DNA from: Bacteroidales bacterium
Lineage (GTDB): Bacteria; Bacteroidota; Bacteroidia; Bacteroidales; UBA1556
DNA length: 5,833 nt
Reading direction: 5' to 3'
Assembly: GCA_029935325.1 (NCBI GenBank)
Contig: JAOZKO010000185.1
Coordinates: forward strand, 1-5,833
Of this stretch, positions 1 to 5,833 are shown in pieces. Below the pieces are notes generated by a model, which did not search any database, was not told the DNA's origin, and worked only from the letters and a program-made list of their open reading frames with translations. Position numbers and translations under genes: made by a program. Numbering within the stretch: position 1 is the first letter of the stretch; the number at the start of each line of letters is the position of its first letter.

Positions 1-2
1 AT

Positions 3-146
3 GATGCGAACCATAAGGAATTTACAAACCAAATGAAGAAAGTGACTGTGTATGCAGTAGAGCAGATTGCCAAATCTTTTGACGGTATTGTGGAGGAGGA
101 AGAGGAGATGCTTAATGAATTAAAAGGTCGGTTAAAATTTATTTAG
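3..146 (+). CDS. C-terminal end of an unidentified protein (5' truncated by window edge)
   Basis: An open frame runs in from the left edge for 47 codons and stops at TAG (144-146). The visible tail is predicted to be largely helical. It has a basic and hydrophobic stretch (KKVTVYAVEQIAKSF), then a run of five glutamates, and ends MLNELKGRLKFI. No catalytic motif, cysteine pair, membrane segment or recognisable domain falls in this piece, and I cannot assign a family. The other two plus-strand frames are closed by stops here, and the next gene starts only four bases after this stop. Both facts support real coding and co-transcription with the downstream sensor kinase. An accessory or signalling partner of that kinase is possible but is inferred from position only. 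Confidence 0.6.
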   Translation, partial: DANHKEFTNQMKKVTVYAVEQIAKSFDGIVEEEEEMLNELKGRLKFI

Positions 147-150
147 GTAT

Positions 151-3100
151 ATGACCAAAATACTTATTAGGGAGGAATGTAATCATAAGTTGGAGCTTTT
201 CAAGCTTTATAATAAGCTTAAGCGGATTATTTATAGAGAGAGTGATTTAAATAATCTTTTATCTAATGTATGCAAGATTATTGCCGAACATAGTATTTAT
301 AATTCCGCATGGGTAATTACCAATAATACCAGCCAAACACAAAGATTATTTCATTCAGATAATAGTATTTGCGCAAATTCAGAAGATGAATTAAGAACGC
401 ATTGCTATGTTGAAACACAAGAAAGTAATACCCTTTTAATAAAACGAAAAAAGGACGATAATTGTAATGATTGTTTACTGAAATCTCTTGACGATAGTTC
501 TACTGTTTTTTCAATACCTCTTTCATTTAAAGGAGAGAATTACGGAGTTTTTGCAGTTGATATAGTATCAGAATATAGTAATATTGTAGAACATCAGGAG
601 CAGTTTGCTGATTTGGCAGAAGATATTTCGTATGCAATCTACAACCTAAAACTTGAGCAGAAATCAACGAAAGTTGAAAAGAAACTCAAACAAAACAATG
701 AGAGGTTTCAATCTCTACTTAAAACATCTCCCTATGCCATAATTATGCTCGACCTTAATATGAATTTTATTTTTGGGTCAAATAAAGTTTGGGATATGCT
801 AGATTCTGATAAAGGTATTCCAATTGAAGACTTTAAAATTAGCAAAATACTTTCAGCGGAGGATTATAGCTTGTTTGTGAAGAATTTCGATTTGCTAAGA
901 AATCAAGAGGTAGATAGGTTAGAAGCTGTTTATCATCTGAAAATAAAGAGTGGGGAGGTATTAATCATTAATATTAGGTCAACATTAGTAAGAAATATTA
1001 ATGGAGAGCCAGAGAGTGTTGCCGCAACCATTCATGATATTACTAAAGAGCATCAAAGGGATGTTAAGCTAGAGGATATTGATAATAAGTTTACTACAAT
1101 TTTCCAACAAGCACCAAATGGAATATCATTACTTGATAAAGATGCATTTATAGTTGATGTAAATGAGATGGATTGCCGCTTAATGGGCTATTCAAAAGAG
1201 GAAATGATAGGTAAGCATATTAGTTCATTCTTTAAGAAAGAATATATTCCACAGTTTAAAACAAACTATGGAGAATTTATGAGTCTAGGCCTAAAAGAGG
1301 TAGAAATAGAATTGGTTAGAAAAGATGGTACAGTATTTATAGCTCGTAGAAGTGCGAATGCGATTAAAGATAATAAAAACAATATTATTGGAATAGTAAT
1401 TCATACCCATGACTATACAGAAGTACATGAAGCACAAAAGAAAATAGGAATCCTTTCTGAGGCATTAGAACAAAGTCCTTCCGTTGTTACAATGACTGAT
1501 TTAGAAGGAAACTTAACATATGTAAACAAAAAGTTTGAATTAGCTACTGGCTACAAAAGAGAAGAGGTCTTAGGTAAAAACCCACGGATACTTAAGTCTG
1601 ATATTCAAGCTGATGAGGTGTATTCAGACCTGTGGAGTGAAATTATTAAGGGTAAACAATGGTCAGGAAGGTTCTGTAATAAAAGAAAAAATGGAAGCTT
1701 GTATTGGGAGCATGCTATTATATCACCATTTATTGATAAGCTTGGTAATGTTACCGGCTACTTAAAAGCTAGTGAGGATGTAACCACATTAATTAAGTTT
1801 GAAGAAGAACTTGAAGAAAGTAATACCCGATATCGTAATATCTTTAGGCTTGTTCCTATCCCTATTATTATTCATCAAAATGGAAAGATAGTAGATTCCA
1901 ATAAGGCTGCATTAGTATTTTCTGGATATAAATTAAAAAGGGATTTTGTTGGAAGTGATATGATTAAATTTGTGCATCCTGATTATATAGAATTAGTTCA
2001 AAAGAGGATAAAAGAAGTGACATCGACACAGAGAGTTAGTAAAATGTCTGAAGAAGTTTTTATCAATACTAAAGGAGAGGAGAGGAATGTAGAAGTAATT
2101 AGCTCACCAATGAAATATAAAGGAAAGCAGGCATTTATGGTTGCTTTTGAAGATATTACAGAGAGGAAGCAATCTATTCTGAAATTGCAAGAAAGTGAGC
2201 GCAAATTTAGAAGTATTTTTGATACCAACCCAGATGCTATTTCGATTAGTAGAATGTCCGATGGGATGTTCTTACAAGTTAGTAAGGGTTTTTGCCTAAT
2301 GACTGGTTATGAAGAGGATGAGGTTATTGGAAAAACAGTTGAAGATCTTAATCTTTATCAAAATACAGAAAATAGAAATATATATATAAAAGAAATAAAA
2401 GACAGTGGCCTTGTTAATAATTATGAATCTCAATTCAGAAGAAAGGATGGTGTTTTTATTACTACAGTGATGTCAGCACGAATTGTAATTATTGATGGCG
2501 AAGAAATGTTATTGTTTGTGGCTCATGATATTAGTCGTCGTAAACAGATGGAGGAGGACTTGATTAAGGCAAAGAATAAAGCAGAAGAGCATGATAAACT
2601 AAAATCTGCATTCTTGGCAAATATGTCCCATGAAATTAGAACTCCGATGAATGCTATTATTGGGTTCTCAGACTTGCTTCGTGATGATGACCTTTCGCAC
2701 GATGAGCAAAAAAGCTATATAGACATTATTCAAAATAAAAGCGATCAGCTTATGGTCTTGATTAATGATATTATCGACATATCTAAAATTGAATCAGGAG
2801 CATTAGAGATGGCTTGTGAGCCAGTAAGCATTAATAGTATTATTGAATTATTAAGAAAGAACTATAGTAGAACCGTTCAGCAGCTGTCCGAAGGATTAGT
2901 TAGTTTCGTTGTTGAAGATACCAAATATGGTGAAGTTAAAGTTAATGCAGATAGTTTTAGATTAAATCAAGTGTTTAATAATCTTATTTTCAATGCTGTA
3001 AAGTTTACTAAAGAAGGAGAGGTAAAAGTAGTGGTAGAAATAGGTGATGCAAATGTGACCTTCCATATTAGCGATACTGGTATCGGTATTGCAGAGGAAA

Positions 3101-3285
3101 ATCTTGTTTCAATTTTCAATCGCTTTGTGCAAGTAAGTAGTCAGAATGATACTTTGGTTGGAGGAACAGGGCTTGGGCTATGTATTACTAAAAACCTAAT
3201 GGAATTGATGCAAGGCAATATTGCTGTGAAATCAAAAATTAAGGAGGGAAGCACTTTTAGTATTTCCTTGCCTAAGGCATTGTAA
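151..3285 (+). CDS. Cytoplasmic GAF/multi-PAS sensor histidine kinase
   Basis: This is a 1044-residue two-component sensor kinase. It should autophosphorylate on histidine with ATP and pass the phosphate to a response regulator not encoded here. Domains in order: a GAF domain (about 30-165, with AWV near 53 and GVFAVD at 132-137), then five PAS modules at about 183-300, 311-428, 431-548, 557-673 and 680-798. Several end in the typical DIT-like motif (HDIT, EDVT, EDIT, HDIS). A HisKA domain follows with the H-box MSHEIRTPMN and phosphoacceptor His827. The HATPase_c domain has the N-box (Asn944/Asn948), G1 DTGIGI (975-980), F-box (Phe989/Phe992) and G2 GGTGLGL (1004-1010). All key catalytic residues are present. 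No signal peptide or transmembrane helix is visible, so it should sense an internal cue. The PAS3 pattern (GKNPRILKS, YWE) resembles NifL-like PAS domains, but no cofactor can be deduced. The start is the first ATG after in-frame stops and has no clear Shine-Dalgarno, as is usual in Bacteroidota. There is no C-terminal receiver domain. Confidence 0.96.
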   Translation: MTKILIREECNHKLELFKLYNKLKRIIYRESDLNNLLSNVCKIIAEHSIYNSAWVITNNTSQTQRLFHSDNSICANSEDELRTHCYVETQESNTLLIKRKKDDNCNDCLLKSLDDSSTVFSIPLSFKGENYGVFAVDIVSEYSNIVEHQEQFADLAEDISYAIYNLKLEQKSTKVEKKLKQNNERFQSLLKTSPYAIIMLDLNMNFIFGSNKVWDMLDSDKGIPIEDFKISKILSAEDYSLFVKNFDLLRNQEVDRLEAVYHLKIKSGEVLIINIRSTLVRNINGEPESVAATIHDITKEHQRDVKLEDIDNKFTTIFQQAPNGISLLDKDAFIVDVNEMDCRLMGYSKEEMIGKHISSFFKKEYIPQFKTNYGEFMSLGLKEVEIELVRKDGTVFIARRSANAIKDNKNNIIGIVIHTHDYTEVHEAQKKIGILSEALEQSPSVVTMTDLEGNLTYVNKKFELATGYKREEVLGKNPRILKSDIQADEVYSDLWSEIIKGKQWSGRFCNKRKNGSLYWEHAIISPFIDKLGNVTGYLKASEDVTTLIKFEEELEESNTRYRNIFRLVPIPIIIHQNGKIVDSNKAALVFSGYKLKRDFVGSDMIKFVHPDYIELVQKRIKEVTSTQRVSKMSEEVFINTKGEERNVEVISSPMKYKGKQAFMVAFEDITERKQSILKLQESERKFRSIFDTNPDAISISRMSDGMFLQVSKGFCLMTGYEEDEVIGKTVEDLNLYQNTENRNIYIKEIKDSGLVNNYESQFRRKDGVFITTVMSARIVIIDGEEMLLFVAHDISRRKQMEEDLIKAKNKAEEHDKLKSAFLANMSHEIRTPMNAIIGFSDLLRDDDLSHDEQKSYIDIIQNKSDQLMVLINDIIDISKIESGALEMACEPVSINSIIELLRKNYSRTVQQLSEGLVSFVVEDTKYGEVKVNADSFRLNQVFNNLIFNAVKFTKEGEVKVVVEIGDANVTFHISDTGIGIAEENLVSIFNRFVQVSSQNDTLVGGTGLGLCITKNLMELMQGNIAVKSKIKEGSTFSISLPKAL

Positions 3286-3317
3286 ATATAATAAATGCTT
3301 AGAATTTAACGAAGTTA

Positions 3318-3396
3318 TTTTGCTTTTTAGCAATTTAATAAATTTGCGTATAGCCACGTTTATACAATGATTTAGTAAAGAAGATAAAAAGCAAAA
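3318..3396. repeat. 12-bp inverted repeat with 55-nt spacer between convergent genes
   Basis: The left arm TTTTGCTTTTTA (3318-3329) is a perfect reverse complement of the right arm TAAAAAGCAAAA (3385-3396). Between the arms lies a smaller hairpin, GTATA (3348-3352) with TATAC (3361-3365), extendable by one G-U pair. The arms are mostly A/T, so chance in this AT-rich DNA is a serious alternative. If the region is transcribed as the 3' end of the kinase message, it could fold as a long stem with an inner hairpin. It does not have the form of an intrinsic terminator. Confidence 0.35.
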
Positions 3397-3450
3397 GAAC
3401 AAGTTAAAAATGAGTAGTTATTGTTTTACAACGCCTAAAGTTATTGATTT

Positions 3451-3503
3451 AGAATAAAAACAAAATCCTCAAATTTGAATTATAAAAACAAATTTGAGGA
3501 TTT
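3451..3503 (-). terminator. Intrinsic terminator of typA
   Basis: A perfect 14-bp stem, AAATCCTCAAATTT (3463-3476) with AAATTTGAGGATTT (3490-3503), closes a 13-nt loop. Read on the minus strand it lies 32 bases past the typA stop and is followed at once by TTTTGTTTTTATTC, which is the classic hairpin plus U-tract. On the plus strand the sequence after the stem (ATAGATT) is not U-rich. The hairpin is therefore primarily a minus-strand terminator, although it may also help stop or stabilise the convergent kinase transcript, which has no other obvious terminator. Confidence 0.85.
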
Positions 3504-3534
3504 ATAGATTACTACCTAGAAATATGAATTAGTT

Positions 3535-5352
3535 CTAATTCGATAATCCCTGAGAGTTTCTTAATCGCTTACGATCGGTTTCGTTTAGTAATATTTTACG
3601 AAGACGTAAATTATTAGGTGTTACTTCCAAATATTCATCATTACGAATATATTCCATTGCCTCCTCTAATGAGAATTTAATAGCAGGTATAATCCTAACT
3701 TTATCATCAGAACCAGAAGCACGCATATTGGTTTGCTTTTTAGTTTTAACGATATTAATAACTAAATCACCTTGGCGAACATGCTCTCCAATTACCATTC
3801 CTTCATATATTTCTTCACCAGGATGGATAAAGAATTTACCACGGTCTTGTAATTTATCAATAGAAAATGGGATTGAGGTTCCAGCTTCTAATGCTATTAA
3901 TGCTCCATTTCTTCTGATCCCTAAATCACCCTTCCAAGCTTCGTATCCTTTTAGCCTGTGTGCAATTACTGCTTCTCCCTCTGTGGCAGTTAGCAACTGA
4001 TTTCGCAAACCAATAATTCCTCTTGATGGAATAAAAAACTCAAGATTGCTTCTATCACCTTTTACTTCAATATTAGCAATATCAGCTTTTCGCTGTGTAG
4101 CTAACTCAATTACTTTCCCTGAGAAACTTTCGGGAACTTGAACGGTTAGTATTTCTATAGGCTCGTGTTTTACACCATCAATCTCCTTTATAATAACTTG
4201 AGGCTGGCCTAATTGTAGCTCATATCCCTCGCGCTTCATTGTTTCAACCAAAATAGATAAGTGAAGAATTCCACGACCGAAAACAATAAATGTATCAGCA
4301 GAGTTTGTTTCTTCAACCTTTAAAGCTAGATTTCTTTCGGTCTCCGCAAAAAGTCTATCTCTAATTTGACGTGAGGTGACAAATTTTCCATCTTTACCAA
4401 AGAACGGTGAATTATTAATAGTGAAAAGCATACTCATAGTAGGCTCATCCACATTTATTGGTGATAATGCCTCTGGGTTTTCAAAGTCAGCAATAGTATC
4501 TCCAATATCGAATTGCTCAATTCCAAAAATTGCACATATTTCACCACATTGAATTTCTTTCTTGGTTTTTTGTTTACCCAAACCTTCAAAAGTATATGCT
4601 TCTTTTACTGTGGTTTTTAAAGCATCTCCTTTGCGGTTTACTACTGATATTTTCTGACCAGCAGTTAAACTGCCTCTAGTAATTTTACCAATGGCAATTC
4701 TACCTGTATAACTTGAATAATCTAGTGAAGTAATGCGTAATTGAAGGCTTCCCTCTTTTATCTTCGGAGCAGGAATGTGTTCAATGATTTGATCTAATAA
4801 ATAGCTTACATCATCAGTTTTCTTACTCCAATCTGGACCCATCCAACCATTCTTCGCAGAACCATATACTGTTGGAAAATCTAATTGATCTTCAGTGGCA
4901 TCCAAACTAAACATAAGGTCAAAAACTGCCTCTTGAGTATCATCTGGTGTGCAATTAGGCTTATCAACCTTATTAACAACAACCATAGGCTTTAGGTTTA
5001 GCTCAATTGCTTTTTGTAGAACAAATCGAGTTTGGGGCATTGGCCCCTCAAAAGCATCAACAATTAGTAAAACACCATCAGCCATATTTAATACTCTCTC
5101 AACTTCACCACCAAAATCGGAGTGGCCAGGGGTGTCGATTATGTTAATCTTTACACCTTTATATCTTACTGATACGTTTTTCGAAAGTATTGTAATTCCA
5201 CGCTCTCTCTCAAGGTCGTTGCTGTCAAGAATCAAGTCTCCTACATCTTCATTGTCACGAAACATATTTACGTGATGTAGTAGTCTGTCAACAAGTGTGG
5301 TCTTGCCATGGTCAACATGGGCTATAATTGCTATATTTCTTATATCTTCCAT
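3535..5352 (-). CDS. typA: Ribosome-associated translational GTPase TypA/BipA
   Basis: This is a complete 605-residue TypA/BipA, matching the roughly 600-615 residues usual for the family. It hydrolyses GTP on the ribosome. In studied bacteria it supports 50S assembly and growth under stress or low temperature. The GTPase domain has G1 AHVDHGKT (11-18), switch I RGITI (51-55), G3 DTPGH (73-77), G4 NKVD (127-130) and G5 SAK (165-167). A beta-barrel domain II (about 203-300) follows, then an EF-G-like domain III with the family hallmark GRGILHLS (359-366) and GQPQVI (382-387), and domain V (about 397-475, SRGIIGLRNQ at 443-452). The BipA-specific C-terminal domain ends with NMRASGSDDK (542-551) and EYLEVTPNNLRLRK (573-586). 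It is not EF-G or LepA, because domain IV is absent and this C-terminal domain is present. The start ATG (5350-5352) lies 19 bases after a promoter box. Its own promoter and terminator suggest a single-gene transcript. Confidence 0.98.
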   Translation of the reverse strand: MEDIRNIAIIAHVDHGKTTLVDRLLHHVNMFRDNEDVGDLILDSNDLERERGITILSKNVSVRYKGVKINIIDTPGHSDFGGEVERVLNMADGVLLIVDAFEGPMPQTRFVLQKAIELNLKPMVVVNKVDKPNCTPDDTQEAVFDLMFSLDATEDQLDFPTVYGSAKNGWMGPDWSKKTDDVSYLLDQIIEHIPAPKIKEGSLQLRITSLDYSSYTGRIAIGKITRGSLTAGQKISVVNRKGDALKTTVKEAYTFEGLGKQKTKKEIQCGEICAIFGIEQFDIGDTIADFENPEALSPINVDEPTMSMLFTINNSPFFGKDGKFVTSRQIRDRLFAETERNLALKVEETNSADTFIVFGRGILHLSILVETMKREGYELQLGQPQVIIKEIDGVKHEPIEILTVQVPESFSGKVIELATQRKADIANIEVKGDRSNLEFFIPSRGIIGLRNQLLTATEGEAVIAHRLKGYEAWKGDLGIRRNGALIALEAGTSIPFSIDKLQDRGKFFIHPGEEIYEGMVIGEHVRQGDLVINIVKTKKQTNMRASGSDDKVRIIPAIKFSLEEAMEYIRNDEYLEVTPNNLRLRKILLNETDRKRLRNSQGLSN

Positions 5353-5371
5353 ATGAAATTAATTTGGGCGG

Positions 5372-5379
5372 CAAAGATA
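5372..5379 (-). promoter_or_regulatory. Bacteroidota-type -7 promoter box of typA
   Basis: On the minus strand this reads TATCTTTG, an exact match to the TAnnTTTG -7 consensus used by the primary sigma factor of Bacteroidota. Transcription would start a few bases downstream, giving a leader of roughly 10-15 nt before the typA ATG. A -33 TTG at the usual 19-21 bp spacing is not evident; the nearest TTG (5392-5390) is only 10 bp upstream of the box. The leader has no Shine-Dalgarno sequence. Confidence 0.65.
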
Positions 5380-5461
5380 GTATTAATAGCAATGGTAATT
5401 TTTTATTTATTTCAGGCTATTTCTCCTGTCTTAATATTTTTATTAGCAGATTCTTAAGTAT

Positions 5462-5498
5462 AAAAAAAGCTCCAAAAAACATATGTGTTTTTTGGAGC
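5462..5498 (-). terminator. Intrinsic terminator of a minus-strand transcript entering from the right
   Basis: A perfect 13-bp stem, GCTCCAAAAAACA (5469-5481) with TGTTTTTTGGAGC (5486-5498), closes a 4-nt loop. On the minus strand it is followed directly by seven T residues (5468-5462). On the plus strand the stem is followed by AAAAATC, so it is directional. It lies about 80 bp upstream of the typA promoter box and therefore ends an upstream minus-strand transcript rather than typA. No minus-strand gene body is visible between here and the window edge, so the terminated gene must lie mostly beyond 5833. Confidence 0.8.
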
Positions 5499-5580
5499 AA
5501 AAATCTATAGTAGTCCTAAATATCAAAGAAGTATTAGGTTTTCTAATAATTATTTTCCTTTATTTCAAAATAGGATTGAG

Positions 5581-5642
5581 GATGTGTTTTGTGTTGATGT
5601 GTTTTGTGTTTTGTGTGTTTTGTGTTTTGTGTTTGATGTGTT
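5581..5642. repeat. C-free G/T-rich tandem tract
   Basis: Sixty-two bases contain no C, and A appears only in three GAT triplets. The tract starts with two exact copies of the 15-mer GATGTGTTTTGTGTT (5581-5595 and 5596-5610). It continues with imperfect TGTGTTT units and ends with a partial third copy, GATGTGTT (5635-5642). It abuts the 16-bp array directly. It is low complexity, probably grew by slippage, and I can assign it no function. Confidence 0.8.
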
Positions 5643-5808
5643 AACTCCCAACTCTAGTCACTCCCAACTCTAGTCACTCCCAACTCTAGTCACTCCGAAC
5701 TCTAGTCACTCCGAACTCTAGTCACTCCCAACTCTAGTCACTCCCAACTCTAGGCACTCCGAACTCTAGGCACTCCGAACTCCCAACTCTAGACACTCTC
5801 AACTAAAA
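5643..5808. repeat. Array of 16-bp direct tandem repeats
   Basis: The consensus is CACTCC[C/G]AACTCTAG[T/G]. Eight 16-bp units run head to tail from 5643 to 5770, the first starting with A instead of C. They are followed by a truncated unit (5771-5779), a 14-nt unit ending TAGA (5780-5793) and a degenerate remnant (5794-5808). There are no spacers, so this is not CRISPR. Position 7 alternates in blocks: C,C,C,G,G,C,C,G,G. The final base is T in units 1-6 and G in units 7-8. Every full unit contains the palindrome CTAG, which places a TAG on both strands. Because 16 is not a multiple of three, the stops rotate through all frames and the array cannot encode protein. Similar ACTCC[C/G]A-type intergenic repeats are, as far as I recall, common in Bacteroidota. 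Confidence 0.92.
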
Positions 5809-5833
5809 ACTCCTCCATATACTTATAATCAGG
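5789..5833 (-). CDS. Possible last 14 codons of a minus-strand gene (truncated by window edge)
   Basis: Reading leftward from the edge, one minus-strand frame is open for 14 codons (PDYKYMEEFLVESV) and stops at the first TAG supplied by the repeat array (5791-5789). A second frame closes after nine codons and the third closes at once. The directional minus-strand terminator at 5462-5498 independently implies a gene coming from this side, which raises the plausibility. The fragment is too short to identify, and the true stop could equally lie beyond the window. Confidence 0.3.
   Translation of the reverse strand, partial: PDYKYMEEFLVESV

Larger units (their letters stand above)
5353..5833. 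other. Intergenic region without a convincing gene body
   Basis: These 481 bases hold the typA promoter box, a minus-strand terminator, an AT-rich stretch (5499-5580) in which I see nothing definite, a G/T tract and a 16-bp repeat array. Two plus-strand open frames exist (5328-5510 and 5485-5673). One crosses the typA start and terminator stem, and the other translates the G/T tract into a Cys/Val/Phe-rich string. Neither looks like a protein. Confidence 0.75.

Noticed and set aside
1998..2228. 76-codon minus-strand open frame inside the kinase
   Set aside because: It is an antisense shadow of the PAS4/PAS5 region with a Leu/Ser/Phe-rich translation and no signals of its own.
3410..3457. 15-codon frame annotated as a gene
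   Set aside because: A frame this short arises easily by chance in AT-rich DNA, and there is no ribosome-binding signal. It is kept only as part of a low-interest finding.
3728..4000. 90-codon plus-strand open frame inside typA
   Set aside because: It is an antisense shadow of a highly conserved gene, with no separate start signal or recognisable domain.
4949..5275. 108-codon plus-strand open frame inside typA
   Set aside because: It is antisense to the conserved GTPase motifs, so its openness follows from the codon use of typA.
5328..5510. 60-codon plus-strand open frame
   Set aside because: It overlaps the typA start and promoter on the opposite strand and runs through a terminator hairpin; the composition is not protein-like.
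5485..5673. 62-codon plus-strand open frame
   Set aside because: It begins inside a terminator stem, translates the low-complexity G/T tract into a Cys/Val/Phe string, and ends in the repeat array.
5643..5808. CRISPR-like array
   Set aside because: The 16-bp units are directly adjacent with no unique spacers, the unit is too short, and no cas genes are visible.
5643..5808. G-quadruplex cluster on the minus strand
   Set aside because: Only the C-variant units give a GGG run, one per unit and separated by 13 or more bases, so stable three-tetrad folding is unlikely.

Overview
The window looks like an AT-rich chromosomal segment from a member of the Bacteroidota. Three things suggest this: a TAnnTTTG-type promoter box sits just upstream of typA, no clear Shine-Dalgarno sequence precedes the two large genes, and C/G-variant 'ACTCCCAACTC / ACTCCGAACTC' tandem repeats lie between genes. 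A low-GC relative of the Marinilabiliales is a guess only; no rRNA or other strong taxonomic marker is present.

Layout from left to right. (1) Positions 1-146 hold the 3' end of an unidentified plus-strand gene. (2) Four bases later, a 1044-residue cytoplasmic sensor histidine kinase begins (151-3285, plus). It has one GAF domain, about five PAS domains, and a HisKA/HATPase_c core, with no receiver domain and no membrane segment. (3) A convergent intergenic stretch (3286-3534) carries a 12-bp inverted repeat of unknown meaning and a strong 14-bp hairpin. The hairpin's T-rich side marks it as the terminator of the minus-strand gene. (4) typA/bipA, a complete 605-residue translational GTPase, lies on the minus strand (3535-5352) with its own promoter box and terminator, so it is probably monocistronic. 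(5) Positions 5353-5833 are essentially non-coding. They hold the typA promoter, a second minus-strand intrinsic terminator (5462-5498), a C-free G/T tract (5581-5642), and an array of 16-bp direct repeats (5643 to about 5808). At the extreme right edge there may be the last 14 codons of a minus-strand gene.

How the parts relate. The kinase and the unidentified upstream gene are probably co-transcribed and may form one signalling unit, but the kinase's response regulator is not in this window. typA is a housekeeping ribosome-associated GTPase with no evident functional link to the kinase; the two are simply convergent. The terminator at 5462-5498 implies that a minus-strand transcript enters from beyond the right edge, crosses the repeats as its 3' untranslated region, and stops before typA.

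I do not see a clearly new biological system. The parts that best merit a second look are the 16-bp array with its adjoining G/T tract, the four-cysteine GAF domain of the kinase, and the inverted repeat between the convergent genes.
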